Assembly (NCBI RefSeq): GCF_027744825.2
Contig: NC_071334.1
Span: forward strand, 67,057,437-67,121,436
Origin: Synchiropus splendidus
Taxonomy: Eukaryota > Chordata > Actinopteri > Syngnathiformes > Callionymidae
DNA: 64,000 bases
Direction: 5' to 3'
In this document: one piece after another, positions 28,406-40,030 of the stretch
Layout of the letters: every line of letters starts with the position of its first letter
How positions within the stretch are numbered: position 1 is the stretch's first letter
Position numbers and translations under genes: made by a program
Notes under the pieces: model-generated
The model's database searches: none
The model's input: only the letters and a program-made list of their open reading frames with translations
Told to the model about the DNA's origin: nothing

Positions 28406-28422
28406 GGGGTGGGCGGGAGGGG
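28406..28422 (+). other. Predicted G-quadruplex with single-nucleotide loops
   Basis: The sequence GGGGTGGGCGGGAGGGG has four G-runs of three or more separated by single T, C and A loops. This is the most stable class of predicted intramolecular quadruplex. The opposite strand could form an i-motif. It lies in single-copy noncoding DNA. Confidence 0.7.
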
Positions 28423-28429
28423 TCGGAGA

Positions 28430-30140
28430 ATTCCATTCTGACCTCTGGTACGTACGCCGAGTCCCCTGATGGTCGCAGCTCCAGGAAACGCTGTTGCAGA
28501 GTGATGAAACATTGAGGCTGCCAGAGTGACAGGAAATTCATCTCAAGAGGGGACCAGTGCTCAAACATGGAAGATCCCGGCCTGTCAGCCACCACCTTCC
28601 TTCAGACCGCAGATCTGGCCTCACATTTTTATCAGATCAGGGTGCATGTCTAATGAGAATGAACGATTCCTTGAATGATTCCTTGACTGTCTTTTGTGTA
28701 GCTGTGTGCAAAAAGGCTTCTGTAATCTGAACCACATCTGGTGAGAGTGTTTTTTATTATTCGACTGTGGAGAACACGCAAAGGGCCCGTCCCAATTCTA
28801 AGCCTAAAACTAGTTTTTGGCCCTAACGCTGTAAGTGTAGTGTGACCCAATACTCAGACAGATGGAACTCGCTGTTCACCACTTGAAATGATCCCTTCAA
28901 ACCGAAGGGGCTCTGACTTGAAACAAAGTGGGGAGATGAACAAACAGCAGTCGGCTAGCATTCATGCAAACATTAACGTAGACATACCTCTAACAGATGT
29001 ATCACCACAAAACAGCGGCAAAGCCTGCTTCAGCTGTGTCCATTTCTTCTCCATTGGTTCACTAAATGAAGAAAGATTATTAGCGCTGATGCAAGAGGTT
29101 TCAAAAACTATTTTGATTTCCAAAACTTCTCAAACACGATGTATACAGTAAACAAAACAGTGTCATTGACACGCAACTTCATGAAGTTACGCAGATCAAA
29201 CTGTTTTTCGTGTCTAAAGGCGGGACCTTTGGGCACGTATGGGCCAATCCCCGTACAAGAAAGGCTAGTTAATGTCTCTTTACATTACGGGCCCAAACTT
29301 TGGTGTTGACAAAACAGATATACAAGTGGCTCAATTAAGGTTCCAGTCCAGTTTCCTCGTGTGTCTGGACTCCCCTGAGTCTGGGAGACTGTGATTCTGG
29401 GAGAATCACAAGCAGCGGCTCAAGGGAGCCAATGGAGGCACGGGCATGTCACGTATGGGCATATCAGGCTCCCTAAAAGATTAGACGTAGCCTTGGGATG
29501 AGAACCTGGTCTGACTCAAAACATGCTGGAGAGCTTATGGGACCCAAAAAGGAGCATCCTATTTGTGGTGTACAGGACCACGCTTCCTCTAAGTATTGGG
29601 TAGTTAGCTGGGTGAATGGAGTTATGTTGTGATAATGATGCTACATCACACGATGTCAAGAAGGTGCTCCTGAATTTCCACGTGCCTTGCTCAAAGTATC
29701 AGTCTAGAATCACGTGTAAGGAAAATGTTTAAAGGTGGAATAGAGTTGTGTTTGTATTCACCGCCTTTCGTAGGGATGAGCGACCACATGACTCAAACAA
29801 TCACTTTTCATATGTTCGGACCTCGCTTGTACGTGGGCTTCATCTCCTGGTGTCTCTACGACCTCCCCCTGCAGCAAACCGTGAAACTCACAATCTCTGA
29901 TACTGTACCATCTTAGGAAATGAACCTTCTGGTCCTGCCGATCTTTACCAAACTTTTCAGTAGCATACATGCATTATGGCATCTTGGTAACTCTTGGTAA
30001 CTGCTGTCCTGGTGGGGGAAGTGGTGTCAATTTGGATTCTAGTTGGTACATAGATGGTCAATATTGGAACAAGGAACCCTCCCACCTCTATGGGAGGCCT
30101 CGAATCAAACATGAATAATGAAGCAAAAGGAGAAACTCCA
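28430..30140. other. Spacer; possible short hAT-like end at 28,783
   Basis: GGGCCCGTCCCAATTCTAAG at 28,783 resembles a common fish DNA-transposon terminus, but no partner was found, so it is only noted. No open frame here has recognisable homology. The rest is single-copy spacer. Confidence 0.3.
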
Positions 30141-30149
30141 TTTTTTTCC

Positions 30150-30348
30150 CAAAAAATGTGACACTAACTCAAGATCTGAAATGCTTTCATTGGAACAAAC
30201 CTGTAGTTTGTTAAGTGTTATGTAGGTCTCGGTCTTGGTCTCACCCCCTTCATTGGTCTCATCTCGCTCTCGGGCCTGGAGAAGTCTTGGACTTGGACTC
30301 TGTATGGTCAGGTCTTGGTCTCGACTCGGGTTCGAATACAACACTATA
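30150..30348 (+). repeat. Interspersed 'GGTCTCGGTCT' repeat, copy 1
   Basis: The segment contains CTTTCATTGGAACAAAC (30,184-30,200), whose reverse complement occurs at 40,425-40,441. Repeated GGTCTCGGTCTTGGTCTC and CATTGGTCTCATCTCGCTC motifs follow, then GGACTTGGACTC and an ACAACACTA-like end. The same modules, inverted, make up the element at 40.35-40.63 kb, so this is a dispersed family. It is noncoding; I could not assign a superfamily. Confidence 0.65.
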
Positions 30349-30349
30349 A

Positions 30350-32850
30350 AATATGAGATTTTGGTATGCTTCGAAATAGGTTTCCTTCTTGCAGGTTTGC
30401 TGTCATACTGGTCCCAAAAATGCCATCAAGTCAAAGATTGTGAAAATAGTAAAAATATATTTTTTACAGCGTATCTGAGGGCTAGGCAAACCCTAGCTAT
30501 GCCAAGCAAAGGAAAATCCTCGAACTATATTCTTTTCTTGCCTCAGCAGTTGCATAAACACGCTCTCCACTGTTGTAATTTGTGGCCTCAGTGGGCTTTT
30601 TGCGTTTCTCTTTTTTTTTTATGTGATGTTCATCCCTGCAAACATAGCAAACAGATTCTGTGAGAGCAACGACAGCCGTGAAAAGCATCGGCGAGCACAG
30701 CAGGTACTTCTGAGCGCCACTGTAACAAATACCTCTTAAAGACTCTTATTTAAATGCCCCATCTGCTTTGACAGGTGCTGTTTGAAATCTAACCCCACGG
30801 GGGACAACCTTGTAACTTTTTACGCGCCTCTTTGTTACTGTTAAAGGGAAAACAACAGGGAGCGATCTCTTTTGTCAAGCCATCGTCATTTGTAAAACTG
30901 TAGAAATGAAGTATGTGTGTGCGTCTGCAGCAGAGGGGGGGTGTTGCTGATGCTTTCGAAAACTTTAACTCAAAGATTCTCCCCATGTGGCGACTTTCTG
31001 AGCACACAAACACGGGCCCTCGCCGAGAACAAAATAGTGAAGATCTTTGTGTGTCACGCCTCCTGTAAAAAGCCGGTTTGATAAACGCGGCTGTTTGATT
31101 ATGACTGTGAATGGGCCCTACCTGCCCCGCTCTGCCTCGTCCATGAAGACGAATCGCCCCTTTAATAAATGATGACACTCAGTGAGCAATGACAATTACC
31201 TGACTTATTTTCCATTCGGTGACGGGGGGGGGGGCGCGTTGGATAGAAGACACCTTATGCTGTCATGGATGGCGGAGCGTAAACCCGCCGCTTTAAGCTT
31301 TAATTACCTTGTTGTTTTTGTCCCTTCCTCACAGTGGCTCCTGTACTCCATCATTCCGCTGCCACAGAGTCACTTGAGAGACCCGTCAGGCGCCACCTTC
31401 CCCCTCAGTCCACAGTTGCACATTAAGAATAGATAATAAACAGCGGTGTAATCCCCGCTCCCCCTTCCTCCCTGCTTTATTCTTAAAAGTCTTTATTAAT
31501 TCTCCTTGATGTTCCTTAAAGGTTCACTGGAAAACATCACATTTGATTGCGAGCGGGATGCTCTCTCTGTGTGTGTGTGTGTGTGTGTGTGAGCGCGGCC
31601 ACCACTATTACAAGCTCCTGAAGGATAATTGCTATCAGTGTAATGATCACACTGCTTTCATGTATCAGGCCCCTCCATCTTCCCGAGATGTGCCATTAGG
31701 AAGAGCAAGGTTGTCTTTGTTAAAGCGTGTGCTTGGACATAGGCCAAGCTCCCCGCGCACTGACACACACCAGCAGAGGCATATTCCTGATATGCGAAGA
31801 TATTCTCCTTGGGGGGTAAATGCAGCGGCTCAGATCTGTTCCATCCCATCAGTGATCCAGGCCCGCATCATCAAGGTAGCATCAATTATTTACTGTGTCA
31901 TTATCGTTTGCGGATAAAAGCCTATTACTGTCCTGACTTTAAAACCAATTAAATGTAAAAAAAAAAAAAAGTTTTGCATCTCTTTTCAGTGAAATTCTTC
32001 GTCGGGTTTTTACACTTTGCACGTCGCACTCGGAGCGCTCCAAGAAAACAAAAGCAAGCAGGAGAAAGGAACAAAACGTTAGACATCTTGGCATCTGTTG
32101 CCATTAATTTACTGCTCACAGCTTTCAATGTGATTTCCTACCATATGTTTCAGATGTGCCTTCGCCCTCCTGAAAACAAACGGTTTATTCTCTGAATTAT
32201 TCACCCTCCCAACATGCGAAGAACAGTGGAACACATCAATAGAGCGGCGCGGAGAATGGAGCTGACGTTATTATTAGTCGCCGCTCTCACCTCAGCGATT
32301 GAAGCGGATCTGGAATGCTACTCTTTTACACTACAAGTATTCTGCTTCGCAAAAGACATCTTCTGAATTTGTTTTGGTTTGTCCATCAGATAAGCTGCAG
32401 GTGTGTCTTTATCCTCCCTAATATGTTTAGTCTGAACTTGCGTTGGAGCACAATTCACTCTGGCGGCTCACAATGAGGCAGGAACGGTCCCTGGTAGCTG
32501 CGGCTGATAACAGACGCCACTGTAGTGGCATGCCATTGTTGCAAAACACAATGGTTCTGGGGATGTGCCACTCTGCCAGCAGCCAGCCGGCCTTTGAACT
32601 TTCCTCTCAGCTTCAGATGCCTGCGTCGGTCACCAATGCTGAGTGACTGATGATGTGGTTGCTGCGGCGACATTTTCAAAACGGCATGGTTACTGTCCTG
32701 TGGGGAAGGTCACATGTATGTTTTTTTAATTGAATTATTATTGTCTTTTCTTTGCTGTTAGAAGGACATTAAGCTGGTGCGACTATGATCAACAGAGGTG
32801 AGGGGGAAGGAGGCTGACTTAAAGTGGTAACCCCCACATTATGTCCTCTG
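30350..32850. other. Single-copy block; candidate regulatory island at 31,000-32,340
   Basis: No gene recognised. It contains an 11-base G run near 31,224-31,234, a (TG)n tract at 31,569-31,591 and an A run near 31,958-31,971. Between these, TAATTACC (about 31,302) and other TAAT cores sit in balanced sequence. A good splice-acceptor-like tract (CCCTTCCTCACAG) ends at about 31,334, with an ATAATAAA 100 bases downstream, but no donor or homology supports an exon. Confidence 0.35.
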
Positions 32851-32854
32851 ACTA

Positions 32855-33167
32855 TTGCGCGGGGCCATCAAGCCAAAAGACAGAAGAGTCTTCAATGTAA
32901 CTGTAATTGTGTCACAATTGTCAAGCAGAAGACTGGTAAAAATGTAATTACACCTTTATATTAAACTTTAGGTGATAATGTCTTTTTTCATTTTCTTTCA
33001 AGATTGTCAGTATACATTTCTGGAAACAAAGCTATGTGTAAAAATAAGATGCATATAGGGAGTTACATTGAGAATTTATATGGTAATGATGATGAAAAAA
33101 GAACAATTTCTTAGGTTGTTTTAACTGGCCTCACGGGGGCTGCACTTTGCCCACGTCTGCACTACAA
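32855..33167. mobile_element. hAT-like MITE with AT-rich interior
   Basis: Read on the minus strand from about 33,162, the right end is CAGACGTGGGCAAAGTGCAG followed by CCCCCGTGAGGCC, a clear relative of the 14.3-kb terminus. The left side has a degenerate partner, GCGCGGGGCCATCAAGCC, near 32,858. The interior is A+T-rich and noncoding, as in the two elements near 8.1 and 13.9 kb. Confidence 0.55.
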
Positions 33168-33399
33168 GCAAAATCTATCATTCTGATGTATATTATACAT
33201 CCATGACATTAAATCCTTGAAACATACTGATGTTTAAACTTCTCAAGCTAATAAGAAAACAAAAAAATAACAACACTGTTTTTGAAAAAAAAATGCTTGA
33301 CACACCTTCAAATGACTTGTTTTTTTACACATTAATTCATTTATTTCTTCCAACAGTTCCTATATATTTTCTCGTCAAGTGTTATGAACATGACAGGCG

Positions 33400-33950
33400 C
33401 TGTCTCGAGGGCAGATGATGTCATTTATTGATAAGCTGACGGCCGACATTTCTTCCCTCGACTTATCCGCCCATTTACCGTCACTGCTCGCAGCCTTATC
33501 AGACAAATGGAGATGTAAAAAGTAGTGAGGAAACAGAGTGCAGATCTGATTTTCTTCGATTGGAAACAGAGCGTTTTGGGTGCAGTGAGTCATCATGCAC
33601 TTCCTTTTGATCTTCTCTGCAGAAATGATACAAATTGCATTTCTCCCTTGTGAAATACAATAAGCGCTCGGCGGGATGGGGAACATATTCATTTGCTTGC
33701 CGGGACCTTTAAATGAAGGGCTCCAGTTCTTATCTGAGGGGAGACATCAGCTTGCTTTCCTGATAAAAAAAAACAAAAAAAAAGAAAGTTGAGGAACAGC
33801 GACAGCGATGTCTTCGCGACAGCGATGTCTTCGCGACAGCGGACCCGAGTGGTCTGATTTAGAGTCTCCCTGATACCAGAGAGATGTGGATCACCGCGGG
33901 GAAAGTAGATTAAGGATAATTTATTTCGAATGTAATTTATTACATCTTTT
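33400..33950. other. Single-copy spacer with a 17-bp tandem duplication
   Basis: At 33,801-33,842 the unit GACAGCGATGTCTTCGC is repeated two and a half times with no mismatch. The 33,400-33,720 stretch is single-copy with balanced composition. No gene recognised. Confidence 0.5.
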
Positions 33951-34160
33951 TTTACATTGAACGCATAACTGTCTCTTTGAACTTTTCAAGGCATGGAAAC
34001 TGAAAACTTATGTTGAAAGTTTTAGGCCTGCAAACAGACTGGACTAGGAGTGGTGTTGTGTGGTGGAACAAATCAGAATAAACGTCTCCTGGAGAAGAGC
34101 CACATTGTCTTAAAGTGATATGTGATGTAGGCAAACAAATGCTTACAGTAGAAATGAGCT

Positions 34161-34310
34161 GATGAGGTTTCATGAAACAGTGTCTTCATTTTCTGTAGCC
34201 ACTCGATGGCACTGTCTACTGTATAATCTTTGGCTTTTCACAAGTAGTTCAGTGGAACAACACAGTTTTTAAACCAAGAGCGCCACCTACTCACCTCTGA
34301 AAAATCACTA
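34161..34310 (+). mobile_element. CTCF-motif MITE family, copy at 34.2 kb
   Basis: It starts GATGAGGTTTCATGAAACAG like the 18.6-kb copy and shares the internal modules GATGGCACTGTCTACT and AACCAAGAGCGCCACCTACT. CCACTCGATGGCACT at 34,199-34,213 matches 14 of 15 CTCF consensus positions (A to C at one position). The minus strand of 34,279-34,293 matches 13 of 15. The right terminal repeat is too decayed to place precisely. Confidence 0.7.
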
Positions 34311-34970
34311 GCTTATTGACCAACAGTCCTTTCTAAACTATTTGAAAATGTGAGCTACTCCAAAGGAACTGAGAGGCATGAAGGGCTACTCCAGAGTCAG
34401 AAAAAAACAACAGTTGCACAGTTAACTTGTGGCATTTTGAAGCACTAATATCCCTTCCCCAGAACAAATGACCCAGGGGCCCATTCAATAGAACTGATTC
34501 ATTACTCTTCTTCTTTCATTTGTAATCAATAACCATATTTAATCTACTTAGATGTAAACGAACCCAAACCGATATTTGTCATTGAAAAGTCCAACCAACA
34601 GCACAACCAGGTGTAAGTCATATTCATCAAATTTACTAAAGATAAAAAAATAAAAATAAAATACATTTTGATGCAAACTGTTCTGAATAAAATAAATATA
34701 ATGAAAGCATGTCTAAATATCCTAAAATAAAAATAATATATTTTATTTAAACTCCAAAGAAGATATAAGTAAAGCCATAAAATGTTCTCAGTAATTTTTA
34801 AAACTGCTTCGACAGGTACTTTTTACTTGCATAGTTTTTACTGTTGGGGGGACAACATCACTGTATTTATGTTTGTTTTTTTCTTCCTCCATAGTTGTTT
34901 ACTATCACAGATTTGCAGCTGTCAAGTCAATTCAGTGACACACTACTGCCACCATATGTGGTATTAAAAC
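34311..34970. other. AT-rich spacer, possibly interior of a hAT element
   Basis: A+T-rich DNA with A/T runs near 34,645-34,750. It may belong to the hAT element that ends at 35,068, but no left end was found. No gene recognised. Confidence 0.3.
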
Positions 34971-35068
34971 TTACCGTCTCACGGCCCAATGGTGTAAAAC
35001 AAAAAAACTTTTAGCGGAGCCGCTCGCGGCCCAACCATGGGCCCCGGCCCGATGGTTAAGAATCACTG
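34971..35068 (-). mobile_element. hAT terminus (right end), element otherwise unresolved
   Basis: Read from 35,068 on the minus strand it begins CAGTGATTCTTAACCATCGG, then GGGCCCATGGTTGGGCCGCG, a typical fish hAT end. It shares CAGTG(G/A)TTCTTAACC with the element at 115 bp but differs in the subterminal part, so it is a different subfamily. No opposite terminus or target duplication was located. Confidence 0.65.
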
Positions 35069-35069
35069 C

Positions 35070-36790
35070 TCTCATCCCTCTGGCTACCTGTTGCCCACGT
35101 TGGTGGAGGTCGAGAAGACTGAATCAGACCCGTCATATGTTGCACACTTATATTGTAGCTGCGGTGAGAACAATGAGATGGAAATGTACCACTATCGTGC
35201 TCAAGGTGCTCAGCTGTGAAGCTGCGGTCTTTATGTCTTTGCACTGACACGCAGTAAGAAACGAATGTTGTCTTTAGAAGTCACACCAGTTGGTCCGAAA
35301 AGTCCGTCGGAACTGCTGGTCTACGGTCATGGTCACCGCCTCAACTTTTCACGGGGCCCACAGGCACTTTAAATGAGCCCCACTCTCTAATCGCAGCTCC
35401 ATTTAAAAATCCAATCAATTATTTCCCCTACTTTTTATCGCGTTGTTTGCTTGAGCTCATTAATTACAAACAAATCTGCCAGGCGTGTGAAGGAAACCTC
35501 TCGCTGACCCACAACGGTTTTCCTCCTGTGACTGCAGTTTGTTCATGACACGATCTTTTCCGGGTCAAAGCATTCCACGGGCCAAAATTGCCTTTAGATC
35601 TTGACAGACGGAATTGAAATTGGAGCCCGTTGAAATAGGCCCTTCTTGTTTTTTTTTACTGTAAAAGATTAGCTATTATTAACATACCATAATCCACAGC
35701 GTGTGTTTCCTGATCAGTTATTGATTTATTTCAACCTATAGACACTTGAAACGTGTTGGTTTTGTTCAGTTTCCAAAAACGATCTTTGGGTATTGCACAA
35801 CTATTGTTATTACATTGTAAAAGTCACTTGAGCGTGAACACAAAAAGGATCGTACTCATTTGTTTTTTGAATTTGTGGTCAAATAAATCAGTCGGTTTAA
35901 GTTAAACACAGCTGTCACAAAGAGATGCAGAAATCTGTGTTGCCATGTTTAAACTACAAAAAAAGCTTTGATGTGAACCGGTGAAAGGAATAATCGTAAG
36001 ATATCACAAAGCTACTGCAAGTGGTAAAAGTAAGTGGGCGCACTGTAAGTGTAAATGCTGGTCGACGGCTTCATTGTCATGGCTGCACTCACAGTGGTGT
36101 GAAGGATGACCTCATCTACTCAGCGAAGACAGTGATAGATGGACGGATAGATAGGGTGGCAAGTGCACGCTCACTTTGACTGAAGGTAAATACAATGTGA
36201 CAGGCCAAGGTTCCCCTCGAGATCCTGCGATTGTATTTTCACATTGCCGCATCAAAGCCAATCAGATTCCCCTGCAGTGATGGCAGCCAGATGGGCAGTT
36301 CTGCGTGTTTTCTGAGGTGAAAAAATAAGATCATTTTACCACATTTACCAGGCGTTTCTGCTCCTTGCTGGCCTCAGCATCGCTCTCCTAACATGTTTTG
36401 CAAGCACTTACCTCCGTAGTCAATCGCAGAGTTCGATCAGTTGTTAATATTTCTGATGCATCCTATGGAGATCGCAATCATTTTTACGATTCCACCAAAG
36501 AGAAAATGCGTCCTTGAACAGCTCACTCTGATGTTGTCATGCAGCCACCGCTGCTGGTCAGTTTACTGTACCTACAGAAAAGATCCATTTCAAACTTAAA
36601 CCAGCACAGTTTATAATGGCTAATCCACATCTTAACACCGGACTCAAGTCCGCTCTGTATCTTCAGGGCTGTTTGTCTTCGTGCATTTATTTTCTAGAAT
36701 TTTCTAGAACTACTGCTACAGGGTTTTTCAAAAAACTGGACCTTTGATGCCAACGTTTCTTGCAACGCAGAAACATATTTGAAGTGACTG
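35070..36790. other. Single-copy spacer; candidate conserved stretch 35,340-35,660
   Basis: The 35,340-35,660 stretch is single-copy with CCAATCAATTATTTCC and GCTCATTAATTAC motifs near 35,410-35,466, and could be regulatory. The rest is spacer without recognisable open frames or repeat ends. Confidence 0.3.
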
Positions 36791-36792
36791 GC

Positions 36793-36900
36793 TGGAGAGG
36801 TTTCACCAAACAGTGTGCACATGTTCTGAGGCCACTAGATGGCACCCTCACCACCACCTCTTGAGCTCTGAAATATGGACACTGTTTCATGAAACCTTAC
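36793..36900 (+). mobile_element. CTCF-motif MITE family, short copy with both terminal repeats
   Basis: The left GAGAGGTTTCACCAAACAGT and right ACTGTTTCATGAAACCTTAC are imperfect inverted repeats of about 20 bp. At 36,832-36,846, CCACTAGATGGCACC fits all 15 CTCF consensus positions, forward. The second, reverse-oriented module is degraded here (CCACCACCTCTTGAG). No target duplication was obvious. It is noncoding. Confidence 0.75.
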
Positions 36901-37540
36901 GAACCCATCATTGTCTTTTCAGTTTCATTCGGTTAACAGTTTGCATCAATAGCATTGTAACTTACCTCCTGTAGACCACGACCATGCTTTTTTTTTTTTC
37001 TTTGAATCTACGAAATCGAGTGTTTAGTTGAGATAGACTGAAGAAAATGTTTATTTTCATTTTTATGAAAAACAGTACTAAGCTGACGACACACATTTAA
37101 AAAAATATGAAGATTATGAAGCTTGAACAAATCAAATACATCGAGTCCTGACAAGTCCCTGTGCTATTTGTAGTATAACATAACCTCTACCATATATATA
37201 TATATATATTTTTTTTTTTCTTCTTTCTTTCTGTGGTACAGGCTCATGTTACGTTAATGGCTTTTTTGACATGTAATTGTCATAATTACCAGAATGGTTC
37301 CTCAGACTCGACTCAGACAGGAATTGTCCTCCACCGATGAAACCGTTGTCACTCATACTTCATCTTAACAAGCGCATGTGGCCGATGTCTCGCCTCGTGG
37401 CTCACTGTTGTAGTGGCCTGTAATTGCCTTTAATGAAAGGCCAACGTGGGAGGTGATTCACTCCTGTTTGGATCCATGACTTGAAAAAGAGACAAATGCA
37501 AACTCATAACTAATATATGTCGAACAGACAGGCAAGAGTG
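36901..37540. other. Spacer with short T-rich and (TA)n tracts
   Basis: T runs occur near 36,988-37,000 and 37,210-37,220, and a short (TA)n at 37,193-37,208. Nothing else recognised. Confidence 0.4.
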
Positions 37541-37543
37541 GTC

Positions 37544-37615
37544 AAATAGAATAGAATAGAATGGAGTCTCTATTGTCCACCACGGTGGAACGTTATCTTT
37601 GGCTCAAGTGAAGAC
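37544..37615 (-). mobile_element. LINE/SINE 3'-end relic with pentamer tail
   Basis: On the minus strand the segment reads GGTGGACAATAGAGACTCC and ends in an (ATTCT)n-like pentamer tail (plus-strand AATAG repeats at 37,544-37,562). Fish retroposon 3' ends often have this form. The body to the right could not be extended with confidence. Confidence 0.45.
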
Positions 37616-38815
37616 AGACAGTTCTCACAAATAACATAGAGGTAGATATAAAAATGGAGATAAAAGTGAAGATGAAAGGCTGAAAAATGTGCAGTTCATA
37701 GTAATGTCTGTGGATTGGTCACATTATTCAGGTTAGAATGCTGATGGTATTTGTATTTTTTAAAGGTTAAAGCCAAGGACTCTCCAACGCCCCCCAGACT
37801 TAAAGAAGAAAGAAAGAAAAAACAATATCTGATGATTGGTGCAAGGAACGTGTTCAGTCTCTGATCCTGGGGTAAATTTGGATGTTGCTTTTCACGCCTG
37901 TGTTTTGTAGTGTTTTTATTTGGGCAGCAGATGGTGCTGTTCATGGTTGACATTGGCTCAGAAGAGCATACAAAAATACCTTTTGTTTTAGTGCGTTTCA
38001 TGTGGAGGCGTCTGAGAACAACTGACTTTGAGGAACACACTAATGTGCAAGGTGCATCGAATATGAATCTGACATAAAACACTGAACTGTGGATTCAATT
38101 TCACACTATGGTATTTTAAAATTAAACACTGAAACAAGCTTGGAGGTACCAACCTTTGAGAATATCTTAAATCTTGTGACGCCTCTGAGAAAAAAACCTG
38201 GCATCAGCAAGATTTCGGTGGCAACTTTTCCCATTCAAGCAGACGTGGTCTTTCCAAAAACAAGTATAAAGGCAGCACTTGTGCTTGTTTCTCACCACAA
38301 CATGGATATGTTTAACAAGCCACAGAGGTGGAAACCCGCAGAAAGTGCCATGGCCTCCTTTAATGCCATAATCCAAGTGCAATTATTGCAGCAGCAGCCA
38401 CAACAACAACAACAGGGTCACAGAACAGATCATTTGCCGGGAGTTCAAAGGCGATGATTCAGATGAAACCGTGTGGTAAACAGAACCCGGATTATCTGCA
38501 GCGGTGGGTTGGTTGTAACGAGACGTGGATGCAGGCTCCTCCGAGAGCCCCGCTCTCTGTAGCGCAGGTCCAGATAAGAGAATTACGGCGTGACAAGGAG
38601 AGTTGACAGAGCCGGCTAAGTATATTAGCCAGCACACCTCGCGAGAGACAGCGATCCGAGCGATAAGCAGCCTCCCGAAATAAACACCCAGCACCGCTTT
38701 TGTGAAAATATTGAATCATAATTGGTCCTTAAATGACGACAAAGTGTCAAGCAGTTGAAGGAAAAAAACAAAATAGAGCTCACTCAGGCTCCCCCCCCAC
38801 CGCCCCGCCGCCGAC
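37616..38815. other. Spacer, no gene recognised
   Basis: Open frames on both strands (122 codons plus at 38,089-38,457; 128 codons minus at 37,696-38,082) have no recognised domain. The plus frame contains a glutamine run from a CAG/CAA tract near 38,387-38,415. A C-rich run lies at 38,790-38,820. Confidence 0.35.
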
Positions 38816-38819
38816 CCCC

Positions 38820-39500
38820 TCCTTTTTGTAAGATTGATAAATATGGTGGAATCTCAATTAGGTGTCGAGCACGAATGCAGATATTAAAAATTTGGTCAAG
38901 AATCTAATTAGCTAGAGGTAATTAAACAGTCTCACACAGGGTCATTAATCTTTCCCGTGGACCTTTGATGTTTTGCATACTGTTTTGCAAGTCATTAATA
39001 AAATTCATAACGCTTTTCTTTGTGGTGTTTTATCACGGCGCTCTTTTGCCCCCCTCGCTGCATTCAGCCCTCTTCCTCCACTCTTCTCCGGTTCAAGTGT
39101 CAACACATCACAAGGGCCTCTCTTCTTGAGATCATTTACTTCTTTTGCATATTACATTTTAAAGTTGCACGCACCGCGACCCCTCAAACCCCGTCTCGCC
39201 TCGGCCCCCTTTCTGTCCTCCACCACTCTTTCTTTTTCTTTCCCTCGTTCTTTTTTTTTTTCTTCTTCTTCTTTTTTGAGAGCACAATTACAGCAGCAGA
39301 TCAAATTAAATTCTTCTGCAAGCGCAGCTCATTTGGAGTGTAAAACATTCCTCGGCAGTGTGCAGCCGAGTGTGCGGCGTGTCAGCGCCTCGCAAGAGGG
39401 GAAGAGAAGAAAACAGAATTGTGTGGCCATTGTGTCCCTTGTAATTAAATCCCCACAATCAGTCCATCTTAAATCACTCACACCGTTCATATGAGAAAAA
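38820..39500. other. Candidate enhancer: dense homeodomain sites at 38,850-38,950
   Basis: Within about 100 bases there are CAATTAGG, CTAATTAGC, GGTAATTAAAC and GTCATTAATC, four TAAT-core sites in single-copy DNA. Balanced sequence with a pyrimidine tract follows (39,220-39,280). A 173-codon plus-strand frame (38,973-39,494) is serine/phenylalanine-rich because of the pyrimidine tract and is not considered a gene. Confidence 0.4.
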
Positions 39501-39632
39501 GGCCAGGACGAGCTTGAGTACTTACTCGGCTGCCGACACACCAGGATAATGTATGTTTTGTAAATGGGTCTCATATTGTGATGCCTTTCAACGATGGACT
39601 GTGTGGGCTGTCGAGTCTATGAGAAGGTGCGT

Positions 39633-39633
39633 C

Positions 39634-39660
<27 letters not shown>
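39633..39660. repeat. (TG)n microsatellite
   Basis: An uninterrupted TG array of about 28 bases in single-copy DNA. Confidence 0.95.
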
Positions 39661-39666
<6 letters not shown>

Positions 39667-40030
39667 CTACCCCAACATGCAGATATTACTCGGGACCTTA
39701 CCAAACTTTCCCTGTAAAGCAACTACCTATTGTCGCTTCTGATACTGAGGTGTGTCCAACTAGGTGTGCAAGCTCCAGTCAGCTCCTTCACTCAGACCTG
39801 CTGAATATTGAATTGCATGTCGCTGATTCACGGCAAGTGTCATAAGAAATCTTTTTATTTTTAATTTTCAGTGAAAAGTAAACGCTTCTGACGTTCAATT
39901 ATTTTTTGTCTATTGCTGTTCGTGCCTTGTTATTGTCATAATTATGTTTTAGTGTATACTTTTCATGACTATTTGGAAATTAACTTTTTTAAAGAGAATC
40001 TACGGATGTGATGGTATTGTTGACTTAGAT

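Noticed and set aside
28783..28860. Full DNA transposon beginning GGGCCCGTCCCAATTC
   Set aside because: Only one end-like motif was seen; no inverted partner or target duplication.
31335..31440. Possible terminal exon with AATAAA after a good acceptor tract
   Set aside because: No upstream donor partner or homology; AATAAA is common in A+T-rich DNA.
38089..38457. Glutamine-tract open frame, possibly a transcription-factor exon
   Set aside because: The Q run comes from a short CAG/CAA simple repeat; the rest matches no known domain and there is no convincing donor or acceptor.
38973..39494. 173-codon plus-strand open frame
   Set aside because: Ser/Phe-rich because of polypyrimidine tracts, no recognised domain, no supported splice sites; an overlapping frame is open as well.
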